Positions 52,677 to 61,362 of a stretch of 64,000 nucleotides of DNA are shown here, one piece after another. Each line of letters opens with the position of its first letter. Position 1 is the stretch's first letter. The notes under the pieces were generated by a model that ran no database searches, had not been told where the DNA came from, and saw only the letters and a list, made by a program, of their open reading frames with translations. Source of the stretch: DASUBV01 sp963725175 (GTDB lineage Bacteria; Actinomycetota; Actinomycetes; Streptosporangiales; Streptosporangiaceae); the NCBI GenBank assembly GCA_963725175.1, contig CAVRXH010000006.1, positions 4,092,001 to 4,156,000 of the forward strand, read 5' to 3'. A program made the translations under genes and the position numbers.

Positions 52677-54293
52677 GTGCGCGGGATCGTGGCGGCCGCG
52701 CTGGCCCTGGCGCTCGCGGTAGCGATGTGCGCGCTGGCCGCCGCGGGACTCGGCCTCACGGCCGGCCGGGCGGTCGCGCAGCCCGCGGCCGGGGGCGCGG
52801 GACAGGGCTACTGGCACACCAGCGGCAGCCAGATCCTCGACTCCGCCGGAGACCCGGTGCGGATCGCCGGGATCAACTGGTACGGGTTCGAGACCCCGGA
52901 CGAGATCGCGCATGGCCTGTGGGCGCAGGACTACCACTCGGTCATCAACGACATCAAGAACCTCGGCTACAACACCATCCGGATCCCGTTCTCCAACCAG
53001 ATGGTGGAGGACCCGATCGTGCCGCAGAACCTCAGCTTCTCCAGCAACTCCGGCCCGATCAACACCGACCTGGAGGGCCTGAACGCGCTGCAGGACTTGC
53101 AGAAGATCGTGACCTACGCCGGCCAGGAGGGACTGAAGGTCATCCTGGACGACCACCGCTCAGAGGCCGGGGAGTCCGCCGAGGCCAACGGCCTGTGGTA
53201 CACCAGCACCTACACCAGCCAGGACTGGGTCAACGACTGGGTGACGCTGGCAAAGATGTTCGCCGGCAACCCCACCGTCATCGGCTTCGACCTGCGCAAC
53301 GAGCCGCACACCCCGGCCGGTGACAGCTACGCCCAGGGCGCCACCTGGGGCACCGGCGACACCAGCACCGACGTGCGGCTGGCCTACGAGCAGGCCGGGA
53401 ACGCGATCCTCGCCGTCGATCCCGGCGCGCTGATCTTCTGCGAGGGCATCAGCGAGAACCCGGTCTCCGGGGGCGGCTACAACTCGACCTGGTGGGGCGG
53501 CGACCTCGCCGAGGCCGGCCAGTACCCCGTGGTGCTGAACTCGTCAGGCCACGTCGTCTACTCCGCGCACGATTACGGCCCCAGCCTTTACCAGCAGACC
53601 TGGTTCAACTCCTCGACCACGGCGGCCAGCCTGGACGCGGTCTGGAACCAGAACTGGGGCTACCTGTACGCCAGCGGAACGGCGCCGGTCTGGGTCGGCG
53701 AGTTCGGCACCGACAACACCGCCGCCGACGTCGAGAGCTCCACCGCGGGCTCGCAGGGCCAGTGGTTCCAGGATCTGGTGTCCTACCTGCACGCCAACCC
53801 CTGGATGGGCTGGACCTACTGGGCGCTGAACGGCGAGGACTCCTACGACCTGCTGGACAACAACTACGACCCGACACCGGTCAGCGCGCTGAAGCAGTCG
53901 CTGCTGGCCAGCATCCAGTTCCCGCTGCCCGGCGCGGGGAACGGCACCCCGCCGCCGACCGGGACCGCCGCCCCGGTGTCCTGCTCCGCGGCCTACTCGC
54001 TGACCAATAGCTGGCCGGGCGGGTTCCAGGCCCAGATCGTGCTCACCAACACCGGCACCAGCCCGATCAGCGGCTGGACGCTCACCTGGACGTTCCCGGG
54101 CGACCAGAAGATCTCCAGCATGTGGACGGCCAGCTTCACCCAGTCCGGCGAGAGCGTGACCGCCATCAACGAGTCCTACAACGCATCCATCCCAGCCGGG
54201 GGCTCGGTCACCATCGGCTTCACCGGCTCCTTCAGCAGCAGCGACGCCGCGCCGGCCAGTTTCGCGGTCAACGGGACTGCCTGCGGCACCTGA
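52677..54293 (+). CDS. GH5 subfamily 1 endoglucanase (Acidothermus E1-like) with C-terminal CBM2
   Basis: A secreted endoglucanase of about 538 aa. After the signal peptide the catalytic domain opens with GQGYWHTSGSQILDSAGDPV and RIAGINWYGFETP, closely like the E1 cellulase (Cel5A) of Acidothermus cellulolyticus. Acid/base Glu in FDLRNEPHTP and nucleophile in VWVGEFGTDN. A Pro/Thr linker and CBM2 (~440-538) follow. GTG 52677 lies 1 nt after the upstream stop (TGAGGTG); TTG 52662 would overlap it. Acts inside cellulose chains, making ends for GH48 and GH6. Confidence 0.94.
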   Translation: MRGIVAAALALALAVAMCALAAAGLGLTAGRAVAQPAAGGAGQGYWHTSGSQILDSAGDPVRIAGINWYGFETPDEIAHGLWAQDYHSVINDIKNLGYNTIRIPFSNQMVEDPIVPQNLSFSSNSGPINTDLEGLNALQDLQKIVTYAGQEGLKVILDDHRSEAGESAEANGLWYTSTYTSQDWVNDWVTLAKMFAGNPTVIGFDLRNEPHTPAGDSYAQGATWGTGDTSTDVRLAYEQAGNAILAVDPGALIFCEGISENPVSGGGYNSTWWGGDLAEAGQYPVVLNSSGHVVYSAHDYGPSLYQQTWFNSSTTAASLDAVWNQNWGYLYASGTAPVWVGEFGTDNTAADVESSTAGSQGQWFQDLVSYLHANPWMGWTYWALNGEDSYDLLDNNYDPTPVSALKQSLLASIQFPLPGAGNGTPPPTGTAAPVSCSAAYSLTNSWPGGFQAQIVLTNTGTSPISGWTLTWTFPGDQKISSMWTASFTQSGESVTAINESYNASIPAGGSVTIGFTGSFSSSDAAPASFAVNGTACGT

Positions 54294-54338
54294 CCGGCCG
54301 GGCGAGCCGGCCTTTCTCAGACACGTAACGGAGGATTC

Positions 54339-56414
54339 ATGCTGACTCCCCATGCCCAGGCCAGGCTCCGCCGACGCGCTGTCTTACCTGCCCTCGCGGC
54401 CGCCGCGACGCTCGCGCTGTCCGCCGCCGGGCTGGTGGCGCTCGCCGGCCCCGCCAGCGCCGCCGACACCGCCACCATCAACGGCGCGACGACCTATCAG
54501 ACGATGGCCGGGTTCGGCGCGTCCGAGGGCTTCGGCGAGGCCGCCACCGTGATGAACGCGTCGTCCTCGGTACAGCAGCAGGCACTGAGCCTGCTATACA
54601 GCCCGGTCAGCGGCGCGGGGCTGACCATCTTGCGCAACGAGATCAGCGCCGACTCCGGCAGCACCATCGAGCCGACCGCGCCGAGCAGCCCGACCGCGAC
54701 CCCCAGCTATGCCTCGCTCGCCTCGATCAACTCCGACCAGGGCCAGCTCTGGTTCGCCCAGCAGATCAAGGCCGACTACGGCGTGACCAACGTATTCGCG
54801 GACGCGTGGAGCGCGCCGCCGTTCATGAAGACCAACGACTCGGCCGACAACGGCGGCACGCTGTGCGGCGTGCCAAGCGCGACCTGCTCCAGCGGTGACT
54901 GGCGCCAGGCCTACAGTAACTACCTGGTCCAGTACGCCAAGGACTACTCGGCCGCCGGGGATCCGCTGAGCTACATCGGCCCGGAGAACGAGGCCAACCT
55001 CGCGCCCAGCTACGACGGGATGACGCTGACCCCGGCGCAGACCGCCAACCTGCTCGACGTCCTCGGCCCGGCCGTGGCCGCCTCCGGCCTGTCCACCAAG
55101 GTCGAGTGCTGCGCCACCGAAGGCTGGGACTACGCGCAGCAGTACGCCGCCGCCATCGAGGCGGACCCGACCGCCAGCTCCTACACGCCGCTGTTCACCA
55201 GCCACGGCTACACTCAGGCCCCGGCCTCCGCGCTGTCCGGCTGGACCAAGCCCGTCTGGGAGACCGAGTGGTCCACGTTCGAGACCTGGGACCCGGCCTG
55301 GGATGACGGCACCGACGCGTCCGGGCTCACCTGGGCGCAGCACATCTATACCGGGCTCACCGCGTCCAGCCTGAGCGCGTTCCTGTACTGGTGGGGCAGC
55401 ACCACTCCGTCCGAGAACGGTGACAACGAGGGCCTGATCGAGATCAACGGCTCCACCGTCGCGTCCTCCGGGCGGCTATGGGCGTTCGCCAACTACAGCC
55501 GCTACGTCCGGCCCGGCGCGGTGCGCATCGCCGCGACCAGCTCCAACAGTGCCGTGGACCTGACCGCGTTCAAGAACACCGACGGCTCGGTCGCCATCGT
55601 GGCGCTCAACACCGCCAGCAGCGCCGACCCCATCACCTACTCGCTGTCCGGCACCGGCACCGCCAGCGGCGCCACCGTCACGCCCTACCTGACCAACGCC
55701 AGCAACGACGCCGCCGCGCAGCCGGCCACCACCGTCAGCGGCGGCGCGTTCAGTGCCACCATCCCGGCCAGGTCGCTGGTCACCTACGTCATCCCGGCCG
55801 GCTCCACCGGCACCGGCAACACCGTCACCGTGACCAGCCCCGGCAACCAGGCCGGCGCCGCCGGCACCGCCGCCAGCCTGCAGATCCACGCCAGCGACTC
55901 CGCCTCAGGCCAGACCCTCAGCTACGCCGCCATCGGCCTGCCCGCCGGCCTGTCCATCAACTCCTCGACCGGCCTGATCTCCGGCACCCCGACGACGGCA
56001 GGAGCCTCGACCGTCACCGTCACGGCCACCGACAGCACCGGCGCCTCCGGGTCGGCGACCTTCACCTGGACCGTCGCCAACGCCGGCGGTTCCGGGGGTG
56101 CCTGCACCGTCAGCTACTCGACGTCGAGCCAGTGGGCCGGCGGGTTCGTCGCGAACCTGACCATCACGAACACCGGTTCCGCGCCCGTCAACGGCTGGAC
56201 GCTGAAGTTCACCTTCCCCGGCGACCAGAAGATCACGAGCACCTGGAACGGCGTGGCCACCCAGACCGGCGAGGCCGTGTCCATCGTGAACGAGAGCTAC
56301 AACGCCACGATCACGGCCGGCGGCAACACGTCGCTCGGCTTCCAGGGCACCTGGACCAACAGCGACGCCACCCCAACCGCCTTCACCCTCAACAGCACCC
56401 CCTGCACAACCTGA
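54339..56414 (+). CDS. GH30-family glycosidase with Ig-like domain and C-terminal CBM2
   Basis: A 691-aa secreted enzyme. Signal peptide to ~43, then a GH30-type barrel with a beta side domain: MAGFGASEGFGEAA, acid/base Glu in IGPENEANLAP and nucleophile in PVWETEWSTFE. A putative-Ig domain (~490-590, LPAGLSINSSTGLISGTPTT) and a CBM2 (~595-691) follow. GH30 enzymes act on xylan, beta-1,6-galactan or beta-1,6-glucan; the subfamily here is not assignable by eye. ATG 54339 has GGAGG 5 nt upstream. Third gene of a plus-strand hydrolase set that ends in a strong terminator. Confidence 0.9.
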   Translation: MLTPHAQARLRRRAVLPALAAAATLALSAAGLVALAGPASAADTATINGATTYQTMAGFGASEGFGEAATVMNASSSVQQQALSLLYSPVSGAGLTILRNEISADSGSTIEPTAPSSPTATPSYASLASINSDQGQLWFAQQIKADYGVTNVFADAWSAPPFMKTNDSADNGGTLCGVPSATCSSGDWRQAYSNYLVQYAKDYSAAGDPLSYIGPENEANLAPSYDGMTLTPAQTANLLDVLGPAVAASGLSTKVECCATEGWDYAQQYAAAIEADPTASSYTPLFTSHGYTQAPASALSGWTKPVWETEWSTFETWDPAWDDGTDASGLTWAQHIYTGLTASSLSAFLYWWGSTTPSENGDNEGLIEINGSTVASSGRLWAFANYSRYVRPGAVRIAATSSNSAVDLTAFKNTDGSVAIVALNTASSADPITYSLSGTGTASGATVTPYLTNASNDAAAQPATTVSGGAFSATIPARSLVTYVIPAGSTGTGNTVTVTSPGNQAGAAGTAASLQIHASDSASGQTLSYAAIGLPAGLSINSSTGLISGTPTTAGASTVTVTATDSTGASGSATFTWTVANAGGSGGACTVSYSTSSQWAGGFVANLTITNTGSAPVNGWTLKFTFPGDQKITSTWNGVATQTGEAVSIVNESYNATITAGGNTSLGFQGTWTNSDATPTAFTLNSTPCTT

Positions 56415-56426
56415 CCCCCACCGCCC

Positions 56427-56461
56427 GCGACGGCGCCCCGGCCAGCCCGGGGCGCCGTCGC
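56427..56461 (+). terminator. Rho-independent-type terminator after GH30
   Basis: GCGACGGCGCCCCGG (56427-56441) and CCGGGGCGCCGTCGC (56447-56461) form a perfect 15-bp stem with a 5-nt loop and a short TTT tail, 13 bp after the GH30 stop. Confidence 0.85.
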
Positions 56462-56492
56462 TTTGGTCCTGGCCGAGGTACGTTACGTATCG

Positions 56493-56798
56493 ATGGATAT
56501 TCACGAGGCCGACGCCCTGCCATCCGCGCAAGTAGTTCATGAGGCCGGCGGCTGGTCCGCGTTCATTCCCGGCCTGCCGATCGCCGCCGACGGCGCCACC
56601 TCAGAGGAAGCCATCGATGAGCTAATCGGTGCGATCCGCGAATACGCCGAGGACTGGCAAGACCGGCTTCGGCATGCGCCGAATCACCAGGAGAACTGGG
56701 GGATCGTTCAGCTTGTCGGCCTCAGCGACGACGAGCTGCGCGCGTGGCTCCTGGGACGTCGCGGTGATCTCGCCGGTTCCCACCCGGAGCAACCATGA
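56493..56798 (+). CDS. HicB-like small protein
   Basis: A 101-aa protein. Residues ~18-60 (HEAGGWSAFIPGLPIAADGATSEEAIDELIGAIREYAEDW) match the HicB-type partial RNase-H fold used by antitoxins. No HicA-like toxin is visible next to it. ATG 56493 is chosen; an in-frame TTG at 56463 would overlap the GH30 terminator. The 3' end runs into the remains of a minus-strand XRE gene. It may be a solitary antitoxin or a regulator. Confidence 0.7.
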   Translation: MDIHEADALPSAQVVHEAGGWSAFIPGLPIAADGATSEEAIDELIGAIREYAEDWQDRLRHAPNHQENWGIVQLVGLSDDELRAWLLGRRGDLAGSHPEQP

Positions 56799-56997
56799 GG
56801 CGTTCCGCACTGGCTGAGAGTTCTGTCTGCGTCACGTCGGCCGCCGTGGGCATCTCGGCTAGCTGGTGCCCGCGCACATACGCCTCCAGGCGCTCGCCCG
56901 CTGCGGCCTTGCCGGCCGCCTGTTCCTCAGCGGTACGCGAGTCCGCCTCGCGGCCCCGCGCACGTACGTCACTCCACCTGACGTAGCTCCTGCTCAT
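56722..56997 (-). pseudogene. Truncated XRE-type antitoxin-like gene
   Basis: A 91-aa frame whose first ~60 residues (SYVRWSDVRARGREADSR, EAYVRGHQLAEM, VTQTELSASAERL) look like the start of an actinobacterial XRE/HigA-type antitoxin, which normally continues through a full helix-turn-helix. Here the pattern dissolves after VTQTELS, where the HicB-like gene begins on the other strand. Start ATG 56997 overlaps the MazG-like gene by 29 nt. Probably a remnant left by a rearrangement. Confidence 0.55.
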
Positions 56998-57301
56998 AGT
57001 CGAATACCCTCCGGGCGTCGGGGGTGAGCGTGGTGAGAGCGACCATGGCGGTGAGCATGACGTCGCACAGCTCGGTCTGGACGTCGTCCCAGGTATGGGT
57101 GATGCCCTTGCAGGGATTTTGCCCGAGGGTCCCGATGACAGCCTGCGTGACCTCTCCGGCTTCCTCGGTGAGTTTCATGATCCGCAGCAGCCGCTCCATG
57201 TCGGCCGGGAGGGTGCTGGCGGCGTCGAGCTCGCTGGCGATCTTCTCGACTGCATCCCACGCGTCATTCATGACGGGGGAGACTAGCGCGGCGCGGAACA
57301 T
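56969..57301 (-). CDS. MazG-like nucleotide pyrophosphohydrolase
   Basis: A 110-aa all-alpha NTP pyrophosphohydrolase-like protein. The metal-binding pattern is visible: KLTEEAGEVTQAVIG (EExxE) and DDVQTELCDVMLTAMVAL (ExxD). Such small MazG-like proteins hydrolyse non-canonical or alarmone nucleotides. Start ATG 57301, with GAGGA 5 nt upstream and 7 nt after the stop of the XRE gene; a longer frame would overlap that gene by 77 nt. Part of a minus-strand gene string from about 58.1 kb. Confidence 0.85.
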   Translation of the reverse strand: MFRAALVSPVMNDAWDAVEKIASELDAASTLPADMERLLRIMKLTEEAGEVTQAVIGTLGQNPCKGITHTWDDVQTELCDVMLTAMVALTTLTPDARRVFDYEQELRQVE

Positions 57302-57308
57302 GGCGTCC

Positions 57309-58115
57309 TCAATGAGCTGGACTGATCTGGGCGGGGCCGTGGCTGGCGGGGGTGACGCAGATGCCACCTGGGAGTTGGATGGCATGGCTGCCGTTACTGG
57401 TCATCGCGACGGCCGGGCCAAGGAGCGCCAGCAGGGCTACCGGGTCGGCCAGGCGCGACCGGGTCGGCGGGGAGAATGCCCAAGTGGCTGGATTCCCCTG
57501 GGCGTCGCGAGATGGGGGGAACGCGATTCGGGAGCCTGGCCCGTGCCAGCGGATGCCCGGCCGCCCGCTGGGCGGGTCACCGGGCAGGGCACCGGGGCCG
57601 CCGAAGGGGTAGCTGCCAGGGGCAGCGAGAAAGTACCAGGAATCCCCGGCGGCGATGGCTACCAATGCGGCGGCGGGTGAGGACAAAGCGGGCAGGTTCC
57701 GGGCGGGGTCGGCGGTCCCGCCAGTGTGCCGCCACCAGGACGCAGCAAGAACCCCGGCGGCCCAGGGGACTTGCAGGGCGTCCACGGTGGTGCCGCAGCC
57801 AAGTTCTAGCCGGCCGTTCTGCTCGGTGACGGGCCAACCCTGCCATGCCCTCCCGGCAAGGTCAGCAGGGTCAGGACCAGGCAGGGCGGCAGCCACGGTC
57901 TGGTCGTAGCGGGTGGTGAGGGCCAGAGCAGTGCCTAGCAGATGGTCGCAGCGTTCCCACAGCTCGCGGGTGGTGCCCAGGCCTCGGCTCTCCGCGGTGG
58001 AGATCGTGGACCTGGCGTACCCGGCCTTGTGGGCGAGCTGGGCCTGACTCCAGCCGGCGGCCAGCCGGGCTGCTTTAAGCGCCTGGCCCAGCTCCCGGCC
58101 GTGCTTGTCGTTCAA
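57309..58115 (-). CDS. XRE-family protein with large C-terminal domain
   Basis: A 268-aa protein. Residues ~8-60 form an XRE helix-turn-helix (LGQALKAARLAAGWSQAQLAHKAGYARSTISTAE). The remaining ~200 residues (ALQVPWAAGVLAASWWRH, GIRWHGPGSRIAFPPSRD) faintly resemble the end of bifunctional primase-polymerase proteins but lack clear catalytic motifs. TTG start 58115 is supported by GGAGG 7 nt upstream. It may regulate the downstream mazG-like gene. Confidence 0.75.
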   Translation of the reverse strand: MNDKHGRELGQALKAARLAAGWSQAQLAHKAGYARSTISTAESRGLGTTRELWERCDHLLGTALALTTRYDQTVAAALPGPDPADLAGRAWQGWPVTEQNGRLELGCGTTVDALQVPWAAGVLAASWWRHTGGTADPARNLPALSSPAAALVAIAAGDSWYFLAAPGSYPFGGPGALPGDPPSGRPGIRWHGPGSRIAFPPSRDAQGNPATWAFSPPTRSRLADPVALLALLGPAVAMTSNGSHAIQLPGGICVTPASHGPAQISPAH

Positions 58116-58179
58116 TGGATGGCCTCCGAGGCTGGGCAGTCAGTCTGCGGACGGCGGGGCCGCCCAGGAGGCCGTAGGG

Positions 58180-58494
58180 TCATGGCTGGCCCGCCGGGAG
58201 ACGCACGGCTTCCAGCGCGGCAGTGATGGCGGCCGCCGCCTCGCTCGGGGTAGCGGGCGGGGTGAGCCACCAGCGCAATTCGCAGTAGCCGTCGCTGTCG
58301 ACGATTACCTCGGTCTCGCGGCGGCCAGGCCGAGAGACCGTGATGGTCAGGCAGGATTCCCCGGCGGTGTCGGTGACCTGGCCAGGCAGCCCGGCGGCGG
58401 CCAGGCTCGCCGCCACCTGCTCCAGCCACCTTTCGGGGTTCGCCGCTGCGTGGTGGCTGGTGCCTGGGCTGGTCATTGCCGGCTGCCCGGTCAT
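58180..58494 (-). CDS. Small conserved-looking protein (104 aa)
   Basis: A 104-aa protein of unknown function. It has a helical N-terminus (ERWLEQVAASLAAAGL) and a beta-rich middle (ESCLTITVSRPGRRETEVIVDSDG, then CELRWWLTPP). ATG 58494 overlaps the stop of the upstream 76-aa gene (ATGA), so the two are coupled. I do not recognise the family. Confidence 0.65.
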   Translation of the reverse strand: MTGQPAMTSPGTSHHAAANPERWLEQVAASLAAAGLPGQVTDTAGESCLTITVSRPGRRETEVIVDSDGYCELRWWLTPPATPSEAAAAITAALEAVRLPAGQP

Positions 58495-58721
58495 GGTCTC
58501 GGGGCGGTCATCGCGGCCTGGCGGGCGGCGGACGCGGTGTCCTCGGCGATCAGCTCGTCCGTGAGCGCCTCGGGGTCGGGGCCGGTGACGGTGGCGGCCT
58601 GGCCGCGTGCCCAGGGCCGGGCACGGGTGGCGTACCACCAGTCCTCGTCGCTGACCCAGACTCGCCAGCCGGGGTAGGCCCGCTGGATCCGCCCGGCTGT
58701 CTCGGCCTGCGCGGGTGTCAT
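58491..58721 (-). CDS. Small protein with YPGWRVW motif (76 aa)
   Basis: A 76-aa protein. Pattern IQRAYPGWRVWVSDEDWWYATRARP is followed by a helical tail. The same pattern in looser form occurs in the 84-aa protein at 59691-59945 (REYPRWVVIWSAMRAEFQARP), so the two are probably paralogues. It overlaps both neighbours by 4 nt (ATGA): the methyltransferase stop upstream and the 104-aa start downstream. Function unknown. Confidence 0.7.
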   Translation of the reverse strand: MTPAQAETAGRIQRAYPGWRVWVSDEDWWYATRARPWARGQAATVTGPDPEALTDELIAEDTASAARQAAMTAPRP

Positions 58722-59647
58722 GACTGCACCTCTCCGGGCTTGCGGCCGACGCCGGCCCAGAACAGTGCCGGGCGGTGCGCAGCTCCCCGGCGGGCGGCGT
58801 GCCAGGTCGATACGTCGGTGATGCCGGCTCCGGTCACCTCGGTCCCGTCGAAGAACCGGGTCACGTCAGCGCGGCTGCGCGCGGTGCCGGGTGCCTGGGT
58901 GTCGGCGTAGATCTTCTCCGCCCGGGCGACAGCATCGGCGGGGATCTCGTCGCCGGTGACGTGGGAGATGACCAGGAAGCTGCCCGGCGCGAGGTGATCC
59001 ACGATGCACCGCACGGCGGCCCAGGGGTCCTGGTCGTCGGTCACGAAGTGCAGCACGGCCACCAGAAGGACTCCCACCGGGCGGGAGAAGTCGAGCACGT
59101 CCCGCACATCCGGGCTGGCCAACAGGTTCCGGGGGTACCGCACGTCTGCGGTGACGGCGGCGATGCCGGGCTGCCCGGCCAGCAGCGCCCGGGCATGCGC
59201 CGCCACCACCGGGTCGCTGTCCGCGTAGCCCACCCGAGCGTCCGGGATGACCCGCCGGGCGACCTGGTGCACATGCTCGCGGGCCGGCAGGCCGGTGCCG
59301 ATGTCGAGGAACTGGCTGATGCCGTGCCGGCAGGCCAGGAACTGGATCGCGCGGCCCAGGAACGCTCGGTTCTCCCGCGCTGCCCGCGCAACCCCCGGCA
59401 CCGCTGCCACCAGCTCCCGCGCCGCTGCACGGTCCACCGCGTAATTGTCCTTGCCCCCTAAAAGGCAGTCGTAGATACGCGCCACATTCGGGGCACCAGA
59501 CCCAACACCCGGATGGTCCGGCAGTGGCACCGGCGTCGGAGCCTCGCCCAGCAGACGGTCAGGACCTTCTCGGGCCGACGAGACGACACACCGCGGCTCC
59601 TGGCCGATCAGGGGTGAATCCGGGCGGGCACCAGGGCACGCGAGCAT
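58718..59647 (-). CDS. DUF574 SAM-dependent methyltransferase-like protein
   Basis: A DUF574 (PF04672) protein of about 309 aa, related to the one at 35944-36759. Key blocks: RIYDCLLGGKDNYAVDRAAA, FLDIGTGLPAREHVHQ, VGYADSDPVVAAHARALL and LHFVTDDQDPWAAVR. ATG 59647 has GGAG 7 nt upstream; the longer frame to 59740 has no support. First gene of a chain with the 76-aa and 104-aa genes. Methylation target unknown. Confidence 0.88.
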   Translation of the reverse strand: MLACPGARPDSPLIGQEPRCVVSSAREGPDRLLGEAPTPVPLPDHPGVGSGAPNVARIYDCLLGGKDNYAVDRAAARELVAAVPGVARAARENRAFLGRAIQFLACRHGISQFLDIGTGLPAREHVHQVARRVIPDARVGYADSDPVVAAHARALLAGQPGIAAVTADVRYPRNLLASPDVRDVLDFSRPVGVLLVAVLHFVTDDQDPWAAVRCIVDHLAPGSFLVISHVTGDEIPADAVARAEKIYADTQAPGTARSRADVTRFFDGTEVTGAGITDVSTWHAARRGAAHRPALFWAGVGRKPGEVQS

Positions 59648-59690
59648 GACGGAACTCCAATCGGGCTGTGGCGAAGTTGGGGTTGCATAG

Positions 59691-59945
59691 CTAGCCGCGA
59701 GTTTTGCCAGCTGGATGCGGGGCGGCCAGTTCGATGGCATCCATTCGGGCTGTGAGCTCCTCGGGGGTTACACCGGTGGCGATCGTGCCTCGGGTGACCC
59801 GAAACAGCGGCCTAGCCTGAAACTCGGCCCGCATCGCGGACCAGATCACGACCCAGCGGGGATATTCGCGGCGTACCCGTGCAGCCGCCTCCCACCGATC
59901 ATGATCGTCTCTGCCCTTGCTCGCAGGACTGCCGGGCGGTTTCAT
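59691..59945 (-). CDS. Small protein with YPRWVVIW motif (84 aa)
   Basis: An 84-aa protein beginning MKPPGSPASKGRDDHD, with REYPRWVVIWSAMRAEFQARP in the middle and a helical C-terminal part. It looks like a paralogue of the 76-aa protein at 58491-58721. It lies 43 bp upstream of the methyltransferase start, probably in the same transcript. Function unknown. Confidence 0.6.
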   Translation of the reverse strand: MKPPGSPASKGRDDHDRWEAAARVRREYPRWVVIWSAMRAEFQARPLFRVTRGTIATGVTPEELTARMDAIELAAPHPAGKTRG

Positions 59946-60007
59946 GAGTATGACGTTATTCAGCAGCTAGCTGCGGCGGCCAGTACTATTCCTGTGTCCG
60001 CATAAGT

Positions 60008-60839
60008 TCAGCGGCGAAAGCCCGTGGCCCATTCGGTGAGTCGCTCTCTGGCATCGTCGCCGAATAGCGCGATGTCCGAGAAACGCTTGAACAGGTCGAT
60101 GTGAAAGGCCACGTCGCGGGGGTCGCGCATAACGACTGCGCCAGTAAAAATCTCGGCCGTGACTAGCCTCTCGTCATAAATAGTGAACGTGTTCAGCGGC
60201 CCTCGCGGCGGCCTTTCCGTAACGGGAATAACTCCGAGCATAATGTTAGAGAGGTACGATAGCGAGGTCAGGCGATCTAGCTGGAGAGCCATGAGCGCAG
60301 GAGAGCCGAGTGGCAGACGGACGGCGGCCTCGGTGAGCACGAAGGTGAACTTCTTGGCAGTGTCGTAGAGCACAGCCTGCCGCTCCAGCTTTTTGGCAGT
60401 AGCCTTTGATGTGTCACCTGGTATATGCGCCAGGCTTGCCCGGATATATTCCGGAGTGCTAATGAGCGCGGTAATCATCGTTGGTAGGAAGAACCGGAAG
60501 TCCGTTGTCGAGATTTCCATGCCGCTTAGTTCATGCTGCTTCTTTTCAAGCCCTTTTCGAAGAAGCGACCGTACGTCCTGGAACTCAGTGTTCGCAAGCT
60601 TCGCGAGTGCAGTGACCTCGGCAAGCACTCGTGGTGGCGCGTTGAGTGCCTGAAGGATGCGCTCGACGTCCACTATGGACGGGATTACCTTGCCGGTCTC
60701 GATCTTCGAGACCTTGCTCTGGCTCATGGCGCAGCGAGCAGCGAGGCGCTCGCCAGTGAGGCCAGAGTGCCTGCGGAAGCTCGCGCAGCATGGCGGCTAG
60801 ATCATCTTTGTGCTGGCCTAGCGCCTCGGGCTCAAGCAT
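60008..60839 (-). CDS. XRE regulator with DUF5753, frameshifted in the helix-turn-helix
   Basis: An actinobacterial XRE/DUF5753 regulator of about 276 aa. The N-terminus from ATG 60839 (EALGQHKDDLAAMLREL) and the continuation RRHSGLTGERLAARCAMSQSKVSKIETGK are in different frames; one extra base near 60783 separates them. After that, DUF5753 is intact (PEYIRASLAHIPGD, TFVLTEAAVRLPLG). The ATG overlaps the DUF6879 stop by 8 nt. If the break is real, translation could restart at ATG 60727 but without the first helices. Regulators of this class often sit beside DUF397 or DUF6879 genes. Confidence 0.82.
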
Positions 60840-61362
60840 TCCCTCCGAGTCCCGCCCAGTACTCCAGCACGGGAACGGCAGTCGCGCAGGCCATATCCCG
60901 CCAATTTAGATACAACTCGATATCAGGATTCTCGACCAGCTCCCGGCCGATCTGCGTGCCATCCGGCCGGTAAAGCATCCGTACCACGGTGGCCTCGTCG
61001 AACAGCCAGAAGTCGTGATCGGGCAGCCCAGGATCCGGATAGTCGGTCAGATCCAAGATGCGGATGTCCTCGCCCGCCCGGACGTGAGGCCGGTAATACC
61101 AGTCCATTTCAAACCGTAGGTACTCGCTGAGCGGCCTTTGCACGGCATGGACGCGGCCGATGCTGCGGCCCGACGCGCGGTATCCGGCGACCCGTTCCAT
61201 CCATGACGACCAGTAGCCCTCCGGCAGGCGCTCGCCAGCGACCCAACGGCTTAGGCTCTCAGCCTCCTGCGGCATGGCATAGACGGGATGTAGTTCCAGG
61301 CGCCAGGCCGAGCGGGTGAAGCTGTCGAAGAACCGCTGCCAGTCCTCACCGTCCAAGCGCAC
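60832..61362 (-). CDS. DUF6879 family protein
   Basis: A 176-aa protein (180 from TTG 61374) of the actinobacterial DUF6879 family, often encoded beside XRE/DUF5753 regulators. Visible: DGEDWQRFFDSFTRSAWRLE near the N-terminus and DHDFWLFDEATVVRMLY near residue 115. GTG 61362 has GAGG 6 nt upstream and is preferred. It overlaps the 63-aa gene upstream (17 nt) and the XRE gene downstream (8 nt), so the three are tightly coupled. Biochemical role unknown. Confidence 0.82.
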   Translation of the reverse strand: MRLDGEDWQRFFDSFTRSAWRLELHPVYAMPQEAESLSRWVAGERLPEGYWSSWMERVAGYRASGRSIGRVHAVQRPLSEYLRFEMDWYYRPHVRAGEDIRILDLTDYPDPGLPDHDFWLFDEATVVRMLYRPDGTQIGRELVENPDIELYLNWRDMACATAVPVLEYWAGLGGNA

